A stretch of 64,000 bases of DNA from Bacillota bacterium. GTDB lineage: Bacteria; Bacillota; Desulfotomaculia; Desulfotomaculales; VENG01. The translations under genes and the position numbers were made by a program. Shown here piece by piece: positions 34,781 to 44,098 of this stretch. Each line of letters begins with the position of its first letter. The first letter of the stretch is position 1. Below the pieces are notes generated by a model, which was given only the letters and a program-made list of their open reading frames with translations, was not told where the DNA came from and did no database searches. The stretch covers positions 30,929 to 94,928 of the forward strand of contig VENG01000027.1 in the NCBI GenBank assembly GCA_009711705.1, read 5' to 3'.

Positions 34781-35685
34781 CTATCCTCTTAAATGCTGCA
34801 TTATATCATCAGCAAGAATAAATCTCTCAAATTCCGCACAGGCCTTGGATTCAAATTTACCCTTGTTCCTGATCAAATAGAATCCCCTGGTGACATTACA
34901 CCCTTTTACCCGTAAAGGCTTTAAACTACTAAGTTGCAGTTCTTTCCGCAGAGTCCATTTTGACATACAGCTGATACCCAAACCGGCTTCCACCGCCTCT
35001 TTGATGGCCTGAGTGCTGCCCAAAACGATTTGCCTTGAGGGGGTAAAAGATAACTTTTGCAAAGCTTTTTCCATAGCCAGCCTAGTGCCCGATCCCTCTT
35101 CACGTAATATAAATGTGTTTTCGGCAAGTTCTTTTTCGTCCACCATATTCCTTTTGGCCATGGGATGCTGCCTGGGCACCACAAAAACAAGCTCGTCCTG
35201 CAAAAATTCAGTAATCTCCAGGTGAGGGTCCTCTAACTCACCCTCAACTAACCCTATATCAATGCTTCCATCAAGGGTTTGTTCATGCATTTCCTCGGTG
35301 TTACCTATAACTACTGAAAGCTTTACTTCGGAATACTTTCTGGAAAAGGCAGCCAATAGGTGAGGTAATATATATTCGCCAATGGTCAGGCTCGCCCCTA
35401 TGGTTAGCTTTCCGGTCACTAGTTCCACTAAGTCTGCCACCGCGCGCTTGGCCACACCATGCATTTCCATTATTTCTCTGGCATATTTATACAATGTTGA
35501 ACCGGCCTGGGTTAATTCTACACGTTTGCTTGAACGTTCAAATAATTTTGCCCCGTAATAAGCTTCCAGGCTGTGAATATGTTGGCTAATAGCCGGTTGA
35601 GACAGGTTTAGTGCCTCAGCCGCCCGGGAAAAGTTTTTTTTTCTGCAACTGTGACAAAAATGTGCAGCTGGTTATCAATGGTCAA
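34781..35685 (-). pseudogene. LysR-family regulator, frameshifted in a poly-A tract
   Basis: From TTG 35685 (AGGAGG upstream) the frame reads a good LysR HTH start (MTIDNQLHIFVTVAEKK) and hits a run of nine A (minus strand; T at 35634-35642). In the zero frame translation stops six codons later; one base added (A10) or two removed (A7) restores NFSRAAEALNLSQPAISQH and then the full effector domain, which runs to 34781 with GLGISCMSKWTLRKEL near its end. As sequenced only the ~237-residue effector half is open. Explanations: true pseudogene, slippage-controlled expression, or a homopolymer sequencing error. Target unknown; neighbours are ArsR and MtaB. Confidence 0.8.
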
Positions 35686-35792
35686 TTTATTTCCTCCTGC
35701 ATTTCAATATCTTTTTCTTATTTTAACACTGGTGGTGTGCTTTAAACAATAACTTGCTCACTACGCGAAAAAATTTTGTCGACTTTTAAGGA

Positions 35793-37115
35793 CTATCTTT
35801 CCATTTTTCCCGCAACACCCCAGTCATACCCGCCGCATACCTTTACCTGCACTATTTCTCCCACTAAACTATCATCTTGAAGAGGAATGGTTACCCGCAC
35901 ATTGTTACCGGATAGACCTTCTCCCTCTACTTGTCCGTCCACACTAACCAGGCGCTCAATCAATACGTCTAATGATCTACCCTGCATCAGAGCATGAAAA
36001 TTACGGGACAGCTTGGTGTCCAGTGCCCACAGTTCTTCTAATCTTTGTTTTTTAATATCAGGGCGCACGGTTTCTTTAAACTCTACAGCAGGCGTACCGG
36101 GTCTGGGGGAATAAGGAAAAATATGCAGGCGGCTGAGCCGAAGGTTTTCAACTATATCCACTGTAGCCTGGTGGTCGATTTCTGTTTCTCCGGGAAAACC
36201 CACGATAATGTCCGTATATACCGATAAATCCGGCATTAGCTCCCGTGCCTTTTTTACCACAGCACAGAAATCTTCCCTTGCATATCTCCTGCCCATTCTC
36301 TTAAGCACTTTATTCGAACCGCTTTGCAGGGGAAGATATAAATGATGGCATACCCGTTTGCTTTGAGCTATTGTTTCCAAGAAGTTCTCATTTATGTCCA
36401 TTGGTTCTATATAATTAAGCCGTACCCTGAAACGGCCCGGGAGTTTATCCAATACCTTGATTATTTTCACCAGATTCCAACCGGGGATGTCTTTACCGTA
36501 TATACCCAAATGGTTTCCGGCTAAAATGATTTCCCGGTGTCCCAGGTCAACAAAGTGCCGTACTTGCTCCAAGATTCTATCCGGGCTCATACTCCTAGGT
36601 TTGCCCCGGGCCCTGGCTACAATGCAGTAAGTGCAGAATTCGTCACAGCCCTCTTGAATTTTTACCACCGGCCTGGCCCGGCTGTAACGGGTCTCCACCG
36701 GCATATCCTCAAATATTTCTTTTCCCCCGTGCTCCCTAACAAAATCCTCTGCTCCCTGCCGGCTTTTCCCCAATTTTTGCCTGATCAACTGCGGCAGCTT
36801 TTTCCTGCCTGTAGTACCAATCAGCATATCTGCCTCCGGAAGTTCCTCTTTCAACTGACGGTGGTACACCTGAGGATAGCAGCCGGCCATAACCGTAAGA
36901 CCTACCGGGTTTTCCCGCTTAGCTTTTCTTATGACCCTTCTCGCCTCTGCCGCAGCCGGGCCGGTAACCACGCAGCTATTAACAATGATGATCTCCGCCG
37001 GGCCCGATGTCTCTATAAAACCTGCTTTTTTCATGGACGAACTTATGGCTTCAGACTCGTACTGGCTTACAGGACATCCAAAGTTTATTACTTTAAACGT
37101 TACGTTCAATTCCAT
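35793..37115 (-). CDS. mtaB: tRNA N6-threonylcarbamoyladenosine methylthiotransferase
   Basis: 440 residues. Three domains: UPF0004 with cysteines Cys14 (NFGCPVSQYES), NSCVVT and GCYPQ; radical SAM core with EGCDEFCTYCIVARARG (CxxxCxxC); C-terminal TRAM-like strand (EIVQVKVCGGYDWGVAG). The order and PRSMSP motif fit MtaB, which converts t6A to ms2t6A at tRNA position 37, rather than MiaB or RimO. ATG with TAGGAG upstream. Stand-alone. Confidence 0.9.
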   Translation of the reverse strand: MELNVTFKVINFGCPVSQYESEAISSSMKKAGFIETSGPAEIIIVNSCVVTGPAAAEARRVIRKAKRENPVGLTVMAGCYPQVYHRQLKEELPEADMLIGTTGRKKLPQLIRQKLGKSRQGAEDFVREHGGKEIFEDMPVETRYSRARPVVKIQEGCDEFCTYCIVARARGKPRSMSPDRILEQVRHFVDLGHREIILAGNHLGIYGKDIPGWNLVKIIKVLDKLPGRFRVRLNYIEPMDINENFLETIAQSKRVCHHLYLPLQSGSNKVLKRMGRRYAREDFCAVVKKARELMPDLSVYTDIIVGFPGETEIDHQATVDIVENLRLSRLHIFPYSPRPGTPAVEFKETVRPDIKKQRLEELWALDTKLSRNFHALMQGRSLDVLIERLVSVDGQVEGEGLSGNNVRVTIPLQDDSLVGEIVQVKVCGGYDWGVAGKMER

Positions 37116-37420
37116 TGAACTTAACTCCTAAAAAAAAATAACTGACAGCATATATTTTAACATAAGAAAACCTTGCGGGAATACAAGGTTTAATGTCTTA
37201 ACTAAGTTTTATTAGTAGCTTTAAGTCTGTATATCCTGGGCATCTATCAGTGCAGGTTGTTTTTGCAATTTATCCTTTATTCTTTCTAGCACCATTTTTA
37301 AGGGAAACCTCCCGATAAATTAATCAAAAAATAGTTTACCCAAGGAGCATAAGCTTTATTATCAGACTATGGGGTCAGGCCCCTTTTGTGTATACATAAA
37401 AAACCCGGTGCCTTTTTAGG
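37116..37420. other. Intergenic gap with a possible 24-residue ORF and GGGGTCAGGCCCC hairpin
   Basis: 305 bp between MtaB and the next gene. On the minus strand an ATG at 37295 with GGGAGG 12 bases upstream opens a 24-codon ORF (37221-37295; MVLERIKDKLQKQPALIDAQ...), spacing rather long. At 37370-37383 a GGGGTCAGGCCCC palindrome with a T-run. No other structure stands out. Confidence 0.35.
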
Positions 37421-37427
37421 TCACCGG
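37398..37427 (-). terminator. Terminator overlapping the stop of 37421-38431
   Basis: Minus strand: ACCGGTG, loop ACCTAAAAAGG, CACCGGGT then TTTTTTA. The 5' arm includes the gene's TGA codon. Confidence 0.75.
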
Positions 37428-38431
37428 TCGGTGGAAGACTGGGTTAACCCCTCTTCCAGCTGTGAAATCTTTTCCCCGCATTCTTTGGATAAACGGGAAA
37501 AAAGCTGTTCCCGGAAATACATGCCATAACCGCGCACATCTTTGGGCAGGTTTTTGATAATATCTCCCCGTTCCACCTTTCGCCGCCGGTAATATAAATC
37601 CAGATCTACAAATCTAAATCCCTGGGCGTTATACTCCAGGCCCAGCAGAACCTGTTTCAACTCCAGTGGCTCCAGGGTAGTGAAAAGCCTTACCTGGTAG
37701 GCAACCACCGAAAAAAGAGCAAGGGCGTGATCTCTGGTCCAGGTTTCTCCCAGGATCAACCCTGCTTCCAGATCCTCCAGGGCCTGAACCAGACGGCGGT
37801 AATGAATTTCGTACTGTTCATCAACATCGTAGATATTTATTCTTACCTCGTGCCACTGACCGCTTTCCAACCCTACAGTAAAATAGCGGACCGCTTCCTG
37901 CCGCAGCTCCCTGTACATTTCCGGCACCTGCCGCTTAACCAGTAACACGGAAAGAACTTCATCCACCCGGATAGGCCTGCTTACCGGGCGGTCGGTAAAC
38001 ACTATTACAGTATCATCAGCCTCTCCCTGACTAACGGCATTACCCAGTTCAAGTTTCTCCGCCCCGTAATAATCCTGTACCGTTTCAATAACCTTTTGGC
38101 CATCACGGGGCACCCGCTGCACCAGCATCCCGGGACCCAATTCGGCCCTGGAAATTATCTTACCGACTTCTGTATTAAATAAGCGAGACAAGGTAACCGA
38201 GGATCCCACAGGAAGCAAAACAACCTCCCTATCCGCGGCACTAACCTGCCTGCTGTCCGGTAGCGTTACCAAAACAATGGTATTTGCTTCTCCTGCAATC
38301 TCCATGGCTTCAGTAAAAGACATAATTTTGCCTTGCAGTACTTCAACCAGTTTCTCCCTTAATTTGGCCTCAGCTTCAGTACGCAAAAATAAAAAGCGCG
38401 GCCCGGTACGAACAAAAATCACCTTATTCAC
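37421..38431 (-). CDS. Conserved-looking hypothetical protein, 336 residues
   Basis: No family recognised. A soluble protein without signal peptide or membrane helix. N-terminus MNKVIFVRTGPRFLFLRTEAE; middle rich in 'VSRPIRVDEVLSVLLVKRQ'; C-terminus EKISQLEEGL. It ends six bases before, and thus follows closely, the metallophosphoesterase (start 39070, stop 38438), so the two are an operon. Ribosome site: GGGGGTG 6 bases before ATG. The long helical/beta mix looks like an uncharacterised cytoplasmic domain. Confidence 0.7.
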   Translation of the reverse strand: MNKVIFVRTGPRFLFLRTEAEAKLREKLVEVLQGKIMSFTEAMEIAGEANTIVLVTLPDSRQVSAADREVVLLPVGSSVTLSRLFNTEVGKIISRAELGPGMLVQRVPRDGQKVIETVQDYYGAEKLELGNAVSQGEADDTVIVFTDRPVSRPIRVDEVLSVLLVKRQVPEMYRELRQEAVRYFTVGLESGQWHEVRINIYDVDEQYEIHYRRLVQALEDLEAGLILGETWTRDHALALFSVVAYQVRLFTTLEPLELKQVLLGLEYNAQGFRFVDLDLYYRRRKVERGDIIKNLPKDVRGYGMYFREQLFSRLSKECGEKISQLEEGLTQSSTDR

Positions 38432-38437
38432 CCCCGG

Positions 38438-39070
38438 TTAAACCGTCCTGGGAATTCCATAGCCGTTATGCAATTTTCGGTCATAATTAACGGTTAAAGG
38501 ATAAGAAATCTTTTCTACCCGCCCCGAAGGGCAAAGAATAACGTTTACATTTTTTAAACCATTTAAATAAACTGCGTTACCGCCGGAACCACCGGAAAAA
38601 TTGTGTCCGTACAATCTGTACCCGGCTGTATCAGGCAGCCGTGATTTAGTATGAGCCAACCCCAAAGACACTCCTTTAACCGACAGTACATCTCCCTCTG
38701 ATACCAGTCGAGTTTTTTCCGTGTTATGGCTGACCACTTGAAAGCAGTCATGGTTACCCGGCACAATATAAACCTCACCGGCCGGGGACCCTTCCATCAT
38801 GTGCAGGAAAGGAATTACTGCCTCACTATACGCATCTAAATAACCCGGATCAATCTCCAGCTTAATATCATCAGCCAGGTCACCCGTGTGCACAAGTATA
38901 TCCGGCTTTAAAACATCCAAAAGGATTTCAATAGCCGGGTATAATGTTGTGGGAGTATCACTGATGTGTAAAATCTTAGTTTCACTGCTATACAAAAGTC
39001 CGGACGGGACATGAAACCGCCCGGTCAGCCTGTTTAAAATATATTTTGCGTTATTCAGTACGGACATGGC
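38438..39070 (-). CDS. Calcineurin-like metallophosphoesterase
   Basis: About 210 residues from ATG 39070 (GGGAGGTGA 7 bases upstream). Motifs: ILHISDTPTTLYP (first Asp, but HISD is followed by T where DxH usually has His), LVHTGDLADD, YIVPGNHDCFQV, LGLAHTKS and LYGHNF. The dinuclear metal site is thus almost complete with one atypical residue, as in some YfcE-like phosphodiesterases. First gene of the pair with 37421-38431. Substrate unknown. Confidence 0.8.
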   Translation of the reverse strand, partial: AMSVLNNAKYILNRLTGRFHVPSGLLYSSETKILHISDTPTTLYPAIEILLDVLKPDILVHTGDLADDIKLEIDPGYLDAYSEAVIPFLHMMEGSPAGEVYIVPGNHDCFQVVSHNTEKTRLVSEGDVLSVKGVSLGLAHTKSRLPDTAGYRLYGHNFSGGSGGNAVYLNGLKNVNVILCPSGRVEKISYPLTVNYDRKLHNGYGIPRTV

Positions 39071-39146
39071 GATTTCACCTCCCACCACAATCATTTAGTT
39101 ATAATATAATGGCCGTTACATGTCCGGGTCAACTATAATTTACAAG

Positions 39147-39230
39147 AAAAGCGCGCTAAATTAATCCCCTTGCGCGCGCTTTTCAGTACTTTTTCTTTAC
39201 CCTTGCCATATAATGGCAAGGCATAATTTC
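39147..39230. repeat. Dispersed ~95-bp double-hairpin element (copy 3)
   Basis: GCGCGC/GCGCGC hairpin (AAAAGCGCGC...GCGCGCTTTT), then CCTTGCCAT/ATGGCAAGG. Same order and spacing as copy 2 at 13216. It ends just before the stop of the flavoenzyme gene, and its first hairpin has an A-run and T-run. Confidence 0.7.
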
Positions 39231-39238
39231 TAAAAATA

Positions 39239-41698
39239 TTAGATAAACAGGTTAACATTGGATTGTTCCGCCTCACCAAGGTAAGCCGCCACTCCGCCAA
39301 TTTCAACTCCTTCTATTAGCTCTTCCTCTTTGATGCCCATTACGTCCATGGACATTGAACAAGCAACCAGCTTTACACCGGCTTCCCTGGCCTGTACTAT
39401 TAATTCTTCCAGAGAGGACACATTTTTCTTTTTCATAACACCCCTGATCATACCGGGACCCATTCCGAACATGTTCATATTGGATAATTGAAGCTTTTTA
39501 CTGCCCCTGGGCATCATCATGCCAAACATTTTCTCCATAAATGTTTTGTTAACCTTGGGAGGAGAATCCTTTCTTAAAATATTAAGCCCCCAAAAGGTAA
39601 AGAACATAGTAACCGGCCGTCCCATTGCTGCTGCACCATTGGCAATAATGAAAGAGGCAATGGCCTTATCCAACTCACCATCAAAAACTATTATTGATTT
39701 ACCCTGGGGAAGTTGGACCGCCGGTGCCGCACAGCAAGAATCGGCCGCACCGGTTTTGGTTCCTTTCATTATATAGGCAACAAAAGCTCGCTCTGCTTTT
39801 TCTACACCTAATAACGTATTTCCCGTCCTTTGACACCATGCCTTTATATCTGTGCCGAAAGCCGGGTCGGTCACATGAACCTCCAGTACTTCTCCCTCTT
39901 CAATATTCTCTATTTCCTTATAAACCCTCATTACCGGACCCGGGCACTGGAGACCGCAGGCATCAATTTTCACATTTTTGGCGTTTTCCCTTACTTGGTC
40001 AAGATTCGGCTCTTCCTGGTCGGTCATTTGCTCGTTCATTGGCACTCCCTCACCATACCGATTATTTTTAGCCAGGTGGACATCATAACCGCCGCTCAAG
40101 TTACAAGCGTCAAAACCTTTTTGGTGCAATATACGGTAAGCAATATATCCCCGCAGACCTATTTTACAATAAATAACAACCTTTTTGTCTTTAGGTACTT
40201 CATTTATCCTGGCCCGCAGATCATCCACGGGTATATTTACCGCGCCTTCCATGTAACCATTTTCGTATTCTTCCCTGGTACGCACATCCAGCAAAAAGAA
40301 ATTGTCCTTGTTAAGGGCCTCTAATTCCTCCAGGTGAATAACTTCCACATCACCTTTTAAAATATTGGCTGCAGTAAAACCGGCCATATTCACCGGGTCC
40401 TTTGCCGATGAGTAGGGCGGGGCATAGGCAAGTTCCAGTTCCTCCAGGTCGTACACTGTCAGGCCATGCCTTACGGCTGCTGCTAAAACGTCGATTCTTT
40501 TATCCACGCCTTCCCGTCCCACTATCTGGGCTCCTAATATCTTGCCGTCATTTGGCTGGAAAATTGACTTAATGGTTAATACAAAGGAACCCGGGTAATA
40601 TCCCGCGTTAGAAGGGGAATGGGTGTAAGACTTTTGATAAGGTATATTTAATCTCTGCAGCGTTTTTTCATTATTTCCCGTAGCGGCACCGGTTAAATCA
40701 AAGACTTTAATAATCGATGTGCCCTGTGAACCTGCAAAGCTAACTTCTCTCCCACAAAGATTATCCGCGGCTATCCTACCCTGCTTATTTGCCGGCCCCG
40801 CAAGGGGGATCAAGGTAGAATATTCATTTACAATGTCCTTTACTTCCACTGCATCACCAACTGCATATATGAAGGGGTCCGATGTCCTTAAATATTCATC
40901 GACCTTGATGCCGCCCCTTTCACCTAAGTCCAGTCCTGCCTCTTGTGCCAGCTTGGTCTCAGGCTTAACGCCGATGGCCATGATGACCATGTCCGCTGCT
41001 ACTTTATCTCCGCTCCGCAACACAACTTCTATGTTTTCCCGCCCTTTAAATTCAGACACGCCATCGCCAGTTATTACTTTTACACCATTATCTGATAAAT
41101 GTTTTTCCAGCATCCTGGCCATTTCCAGGTCCAAGGGAGCGGTAATCTGGTCCGCCGCTTCAATCACAACTACATCCGAGCCCACTTCTTTCAGATTCTC
41201 AGCCATTTCAACGCCTATAAACCCGCCACCGATTACTGCCGCCTGCTTAGGCTTTTCCTTATCTACGTGGCCTTTTATTCTATCCACATCAGCCATGTTT
41301 CTTAGAGTATAAATACCGTCTATATCTACACCCGGTATAGGAGGAACAACAGGAGCCGCTCCCGGAGACAGTATCAAGTAGTCATAACTCTCCTGGTAAG
41401 TTTCACCTTTGGTAACAATTTCAACTTCCTTTTTGGCCCTATCAATCCTGGTAACTTCACTTTGGACCCTGATATCAATGTTAAACCTTGCTTCCATACC
41501 TTCTTCCGTCTGCATTAAAAGCTTATCTCTTTCCGTTATCACACCGCCTACGTAATAAGGTAGACCGCAGTTGGCAAAGGAGACATAGTCTCCCCTTTCC
41601 AACATAATTATTTGGGCATCTTCGTCAAGCCTTCTAAGCCTTGCCGCCGCGCTTGCCCCACCGGCAACACCGCCTATAATTAAAACCTTCTTGGGCAT
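39239..41698 (-). CDS. CoA-disulfide reductase / rhodanese / TusA / DsrE-like four-module fusion
   Basis: 819 residues. 1-~450: FAD/NADH disulfide oxidoreductase with active-site Cys44 in SFANCGLPYYVGG. ~455-555: rhodanese with active Cys at VIYCKIGLRG (near 511). ~570-650: TusA-like with ACGLQCPGPVMRV (near 579). ~670-819: DsrE/DsrE2-like, with GAAAMGRPVTMFFTFWGLN and VACSMSMDVMG. This order occurs in firmicute proteins that handle persulfide or polysulfide: the flavin part reduces CoA-persulfide, the rest relay sulfane sulfur. AAGGAG upstream of ATG. An inverted repeat 25 bp upstream (41725-41762) looks like an ArsR-type operator. Confidence 0.9.
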   Translation of the reverse strand: MPKKVLIIGGVAGGASAAARLRRLDEDAQIIMLERGDYVSFANCGLPYYVGGVITERDKLLMQTEEGMEARFNIDIRVQSEVTRIDRAKKEVEIVTKGETYQESYDYLILSPGAAPVVPPIPGVDIDGIYTLRNMADVDRIKGHVDKEKPKQAAVIGGGFIGVEMAENLKEVGSDVVVIEAADQITAPLDLEMARMLEKHLSDNGVKVITGDGVSEFKGRENIEVVLRSGDKVAADMVIMAIGVKPETKLAQEAGLDLGERGGIKVDEYLRTSDPFIYAVGDAVEVKDIVNEYSTLIPLAGPANKQGRIAADNLCGREVSFAGSQGTSIIKVFDLTGAATGNNEKTLQRLNIPYQKSYTHSPSNAGYYPGSFVLTIKSIFQPNDGKILGAQIVGREGVDKRIDVLAAAVRHGLTVYDLEELELAYAPPYSSAKDPVNMAGFTAANILKGDVEVIHLEELEALNKDNFFLLDVRTREEYENGYMEGAVNIPVDDLRARINEVPKDKKVVIYCKIGLRGYIAYRILHQKGFDACNLSGGYDVHLAKNNRYGEGVPMNEQMTDQEEPNLDQVRENAKNVKIDACGLQCPGPVMRVYKEIENIEEGEVLEVHVTDPAFGTDIKAWCQRTGNTLLGVEKAERAFVAYIMKGTKTGAADSCCAAPAVQLPQGKSIIVFDGELDKAIASFIIANGAAAMGRPVTMFFTFWGLNILRKDSPPKVNKTFMEKMFGMMMPRGSKKLQLSNMNMFGMGPGMIRGVMKKKNVSSLEELIVQAREAGVKLVACSMSMDVMGIKEEELIEGVEIGGVAAYLGEAEQSNVNLFI

Positions 41699-41722
41699 TA
41701 TTTAACACTCCTTATATCCAGC

Positions 41723-41762
41723 TATTTGTATATTAAAGTTACTCTATATTAGAATATACAAA
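41723..41762. promoter_or_regulatory. Inverted repeat TTTGTATATT-N18-AATATACAAA
   Basis: A perfect 10-bp inverted repeat, 18 bases apart, within 25-65 bp 5' of the flavoenzyme start. Its left arm is the 13-bp word found at the ArsR promoter (34664). Proposed operator. Confidence 0.55.
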
Positions 41763-41875
41763 CATAATAGCACTGTCAATACCTATCTCAATCATGTCCC
41801 GCGGATGACAGTCTAAACTTGTTAAATATTATAAAATCTATAATATAAAGAATTGATCAGCAGGAGGTTAAGTCA

Positions 41876-42139
41876 ATGAAACATCCTACAAACACCCATA
41901 TAATCTTTGCTAACTCCTTTCAAGAAGCTAAGAAAAAGTACCAAAGTATGGACATCAAAACAAAAGATCCCAAACCAAACCTGGAATGCTTTAAAGTAAC
42001 AGAATTGGATGATTTTGACCTTTCCGAGGACTTTAATTTTGTGGGAGAAATCTCGGTGTCCCCGCCGATTATGGAAACTATACGTAAAGACCCATCTAAA
42101 GCCTTCGTTTTATACTGCATGGAGAATGTGGCCCATTAA
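41876..42139 (+). CDS. Small hypothetical protein, 87 residues
   Basis: AGGAGGT precedes ATG by 7 bases, so it is translated. Sequence is mixed charge without cysteine clusters or membrane helix, e.g. NSFQEAKKKYQSMDIKTK and TELDDFDLSEDFNFVGEI. Divergent from the flavoenzyme gene, and a long AT-rich gap separates them, so the operator at 41723 could also affect it. No family recognised. A hairpin 20 bp after the stop ends it. Confidence 0.7.
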   Translation: MKHPTNTHIIFANSFQEAKKKYQSMDIKTKDPKPNLECFKVTELDDFDLSEDFNFVGEISVSPPIMETIRKDPSKAFVLYCMENVAH

Positions 42140-42159
42140 AGAAAACGTTACGTAACAAA

Positions 42160-42196
42160 ACACAAGTTTTTGGTGCCAGGCACCAAAAACTTGTGT
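42160..42196. terminator. Near-perfect hairpin with GGTGCC core, T-run
   Basis: ACACAAGTTTTTGGTGCC pairs with its complement around a one-base AG-type turn; T5 follows. It ends the small gene at 41876. Confidence 0.85.
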
Positions 42197-42212
42197 TTTT
42201 CCTTAGCAATAA

Positions 42213-42249
42213 TAAAGGGACAGTCCTTTTTCATAAAGGACTATCCCTT
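42213..42249 (-). terminator. Intrinsic terminator of the ABC transporter operon
   Basis: AAGGGACAGTCCTTT pairs with AAAGGACTATCCCTT (one mismatch) around TTCAT; stands 5 bp after the ATPase gene's stop. Confidence 0.75.
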
Positions 42250-42254
42250 CTCTT

Positions 42255-43049
42255 TCAAGCCAACAGCACCCGGTCGTCATTAAAAGCTGAGCCGCTGCTA
42301 GCTGTAAATTTGGCAATAAGATCGGATACCGATAGTTTTTTCTTTTCCTCTGCACTTATATCAAGTATAATTTTTCCCCTGTGCATCATTATCAACCGAT
42401 TACCGTATTTCAATGCCTGTTCCATGTTATGCGTAATCATCAGCGTAGTAAGACCGTGAGATTCAACAAGACGCCGGGTAATACTCATCACCAACCCGGC
42501 AGCTTTGGGATCGAGGGCCGCTGTATGCTCATCCAAAAGTAAAAGCTTGGGACGGGCAATGGTGGCCATTACCAGTGCCAGCGCCTGCCGCTGACCTCCG
42601 GAAAGAGTTCCCACCGGCACCTCCAGGCGATTCTCCAGACCCAGACCGAGGTCTTTAAGTACCTCGGCAAATCTTTCGGTTCTTTTCCTGTTTACCGCGC
42701 GGGATAGCCCGCGTTTTTGACCACGCAAATAAGCCATGGCCAGATTCTCCTCAATGGTCATTTCTCCTGCGGTACTGGCCATTGGATCCTGGTCTATACG
42801 CCCTATCTCCCGTGCTCGCTTGTGTTCAGGAAGATTAGTAACATCAGTGCCCTCCAGCTTAATACTTCCTGAATCCACCGGAATCACCCCGGTTATGGCT
42901 TTTAATAAGGTGGATTTTCCCGCACCGTTACTTCCTATGATGGTGACAAAATGGCCTCTTTTTGCTTTAAAATTTATATTATCAATGGCTTTAACCTCAT
43001 TGGGTGTACCTTCAAAAAAAAATTTTGTGATCTGCTGCAGTTCAATCAT
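42255..43049 (-). CDS. ABC transporter ATP-binding protein (TrpZ-like)
   Basis: 264 residues. Walker A GSNGAGKST at 39-47, signature LSGGQRQALAL, Walker B KLLLLDEHTAALDP, H-loop ITHN. Partner of the permease, with which it overlaps by one base (stop/ATG at 43049). The operon order SBP-permease-ATPase and the DUF534-type SBP match TrpXYZ of streptococci and relatives. Located in the cytoplasm, driving uptake. The tryptophan assignment rests on the SBP family and the leader. Confidence 0.85.
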   Translation of the reverse strand: MIELQQITKFFFEGTPNEVKAIDNINFKAKRGHFVTIIGSNGAGKSTLLKAITGVIPVDSGSIKLEGTDVTNLPEHKRAREIGRIDQDPMASTAGEMTIEENLAMAYLRGQKRGLSRAVNRKRTERFAEVLKDLGLGLENRLEVPVGTLSGGQRQALALVMATIARPKLLLLDEHTAALDPKAAGLVMSITRRLVESHGLTTLMITHNMEQALKYGNRLIMMHRGKIILDISAEEKKKLSVSDLIAKFTASSGSAFNDDRVLLA

Positions 43050-44026
43050 TACCTATCCACCTCTTGCCTGCCTATACCGGCCACGCTTTCAGACCGGTAG
43101 CCGGATTTAGCATTGTTTCCGTTTATCCCCTTCAATAAGCCCGGCATAAGGCTGCCAACCCGCCCCTTCAAACCAACATTAGGCAATGTAAGGGCAAGGA
43201 GCACCAATACGGCAGTAATCATTTTAAAGTCTTCAGCGGGAAGGCCTACACGCAAAGCCATGGCGAGAACGGCGCGGTAAACAATGGAACCTAAAATTAC
43301 ACCGGTTAATACTATGCTCAGCTTGCTTTTTCCGAATAGGGTTTGCCCTATTATGACCGAAGCAATGGCGGCAACCAGCACGCCCATACCCATACCCACA
43401 TCGGCAAATCCCTGCGCCTGACAGGCCAGGGCGCCGGAAAGGCCGACCAGGAAATTGGATATGATGAGAGCCAGTATTTTTGTGGTATCAGTGCTTACTC
43501 CCAAAGCTCTGATCATTCTCTCGTTGCTGCCCGTTGCCCGAACTGCAAGCCCTAAATCAGTGGACAAGAACCACCCCATCAACACCCTGGCGGCCAGAAC
43601 TATTACCGCTAGAGTAAGTATGATACTCACGTGGCTTTCAGCCTGGCCAAACCACCTCAGCACCTGGCCGAAGACATTGTCATAAGCCAGAAGCGGCGTA
43701 TTCGGACGGCCCATGGTCCGAAGCATAACGGTATAAATGGCTGTCGCTGTAAGAATCCCCGCTAAAATATTGTTCACCTTTAGCTTGGTATGCATTACAC
43801 CCGTAGCTGCCCCGGCAATACCACCGGCTACGGCACCCATAAATACTGCCGCTAAAGGATCTACGCCTTCCACCACGGCCCGGGCGGTTACTGCGGCACC
43901 CAGGGGGAAAGTCCCTTCCACGCTGAGGTCGGGAAAACCCAGCAGCTCAAAGGTCAAAAGAACCCCCAAAGCCATAAAACCATATATTAGTCCCTGTTGT
44001 AAACCACTGATGATTACGCTTTCCAA
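43049..44026 (-). CDS. ABC transporter permease (TrpY-like, branched-type)
   Basis: 325 residues, 9-10 transmembrane helices of the BPD_transp_2 (LivH/M-like) type; N-terminal GLQQGLIYGFMALGVLLTFELLG and GAVAGGIAGAATGVMHTKL fit. It forms the channel for the SBP at 44099. Starts ~73 bp after the SBP stop. C-terminal tail (residues ~300-325) is hydrophilic. Confidence 0.85.
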   Translation of the reverse strand: MESVIISGLQQGLIYGFMALGVLLTFELLGFPDLSVEGTFPLGAAVTARAVVEGVDPLAAVFMGAVAGGIAGAATGVMHTKLKVNNILAGILTATAIYTVMLRTMGRPNTPLLAYDNVFGQVLRWFGQAESHVSIILTLAVIVLAARVLMGWFLSTDLGLAVRATGSNERMIRALGVSTDTTKILALIISNFLVGLSGALACQAQGFADVGMGMGVLVAAIASVIIGQTLFGKSKLSIVLTGVILGSIVYRAVLAMALRVGLPAEDFKMITAVLVLLALTLPNVGLKGRVGSLMPGLLKGINGNNAKSGYRSESVAGIGRQEVDR

Positions 44027-44098
44027 GGCATTTCACTTCTTTCAAAGGGCAATAGTGCCTCTTTACTCCAGCACCTTTAGCCCCTGGTGTTTTTGAAA

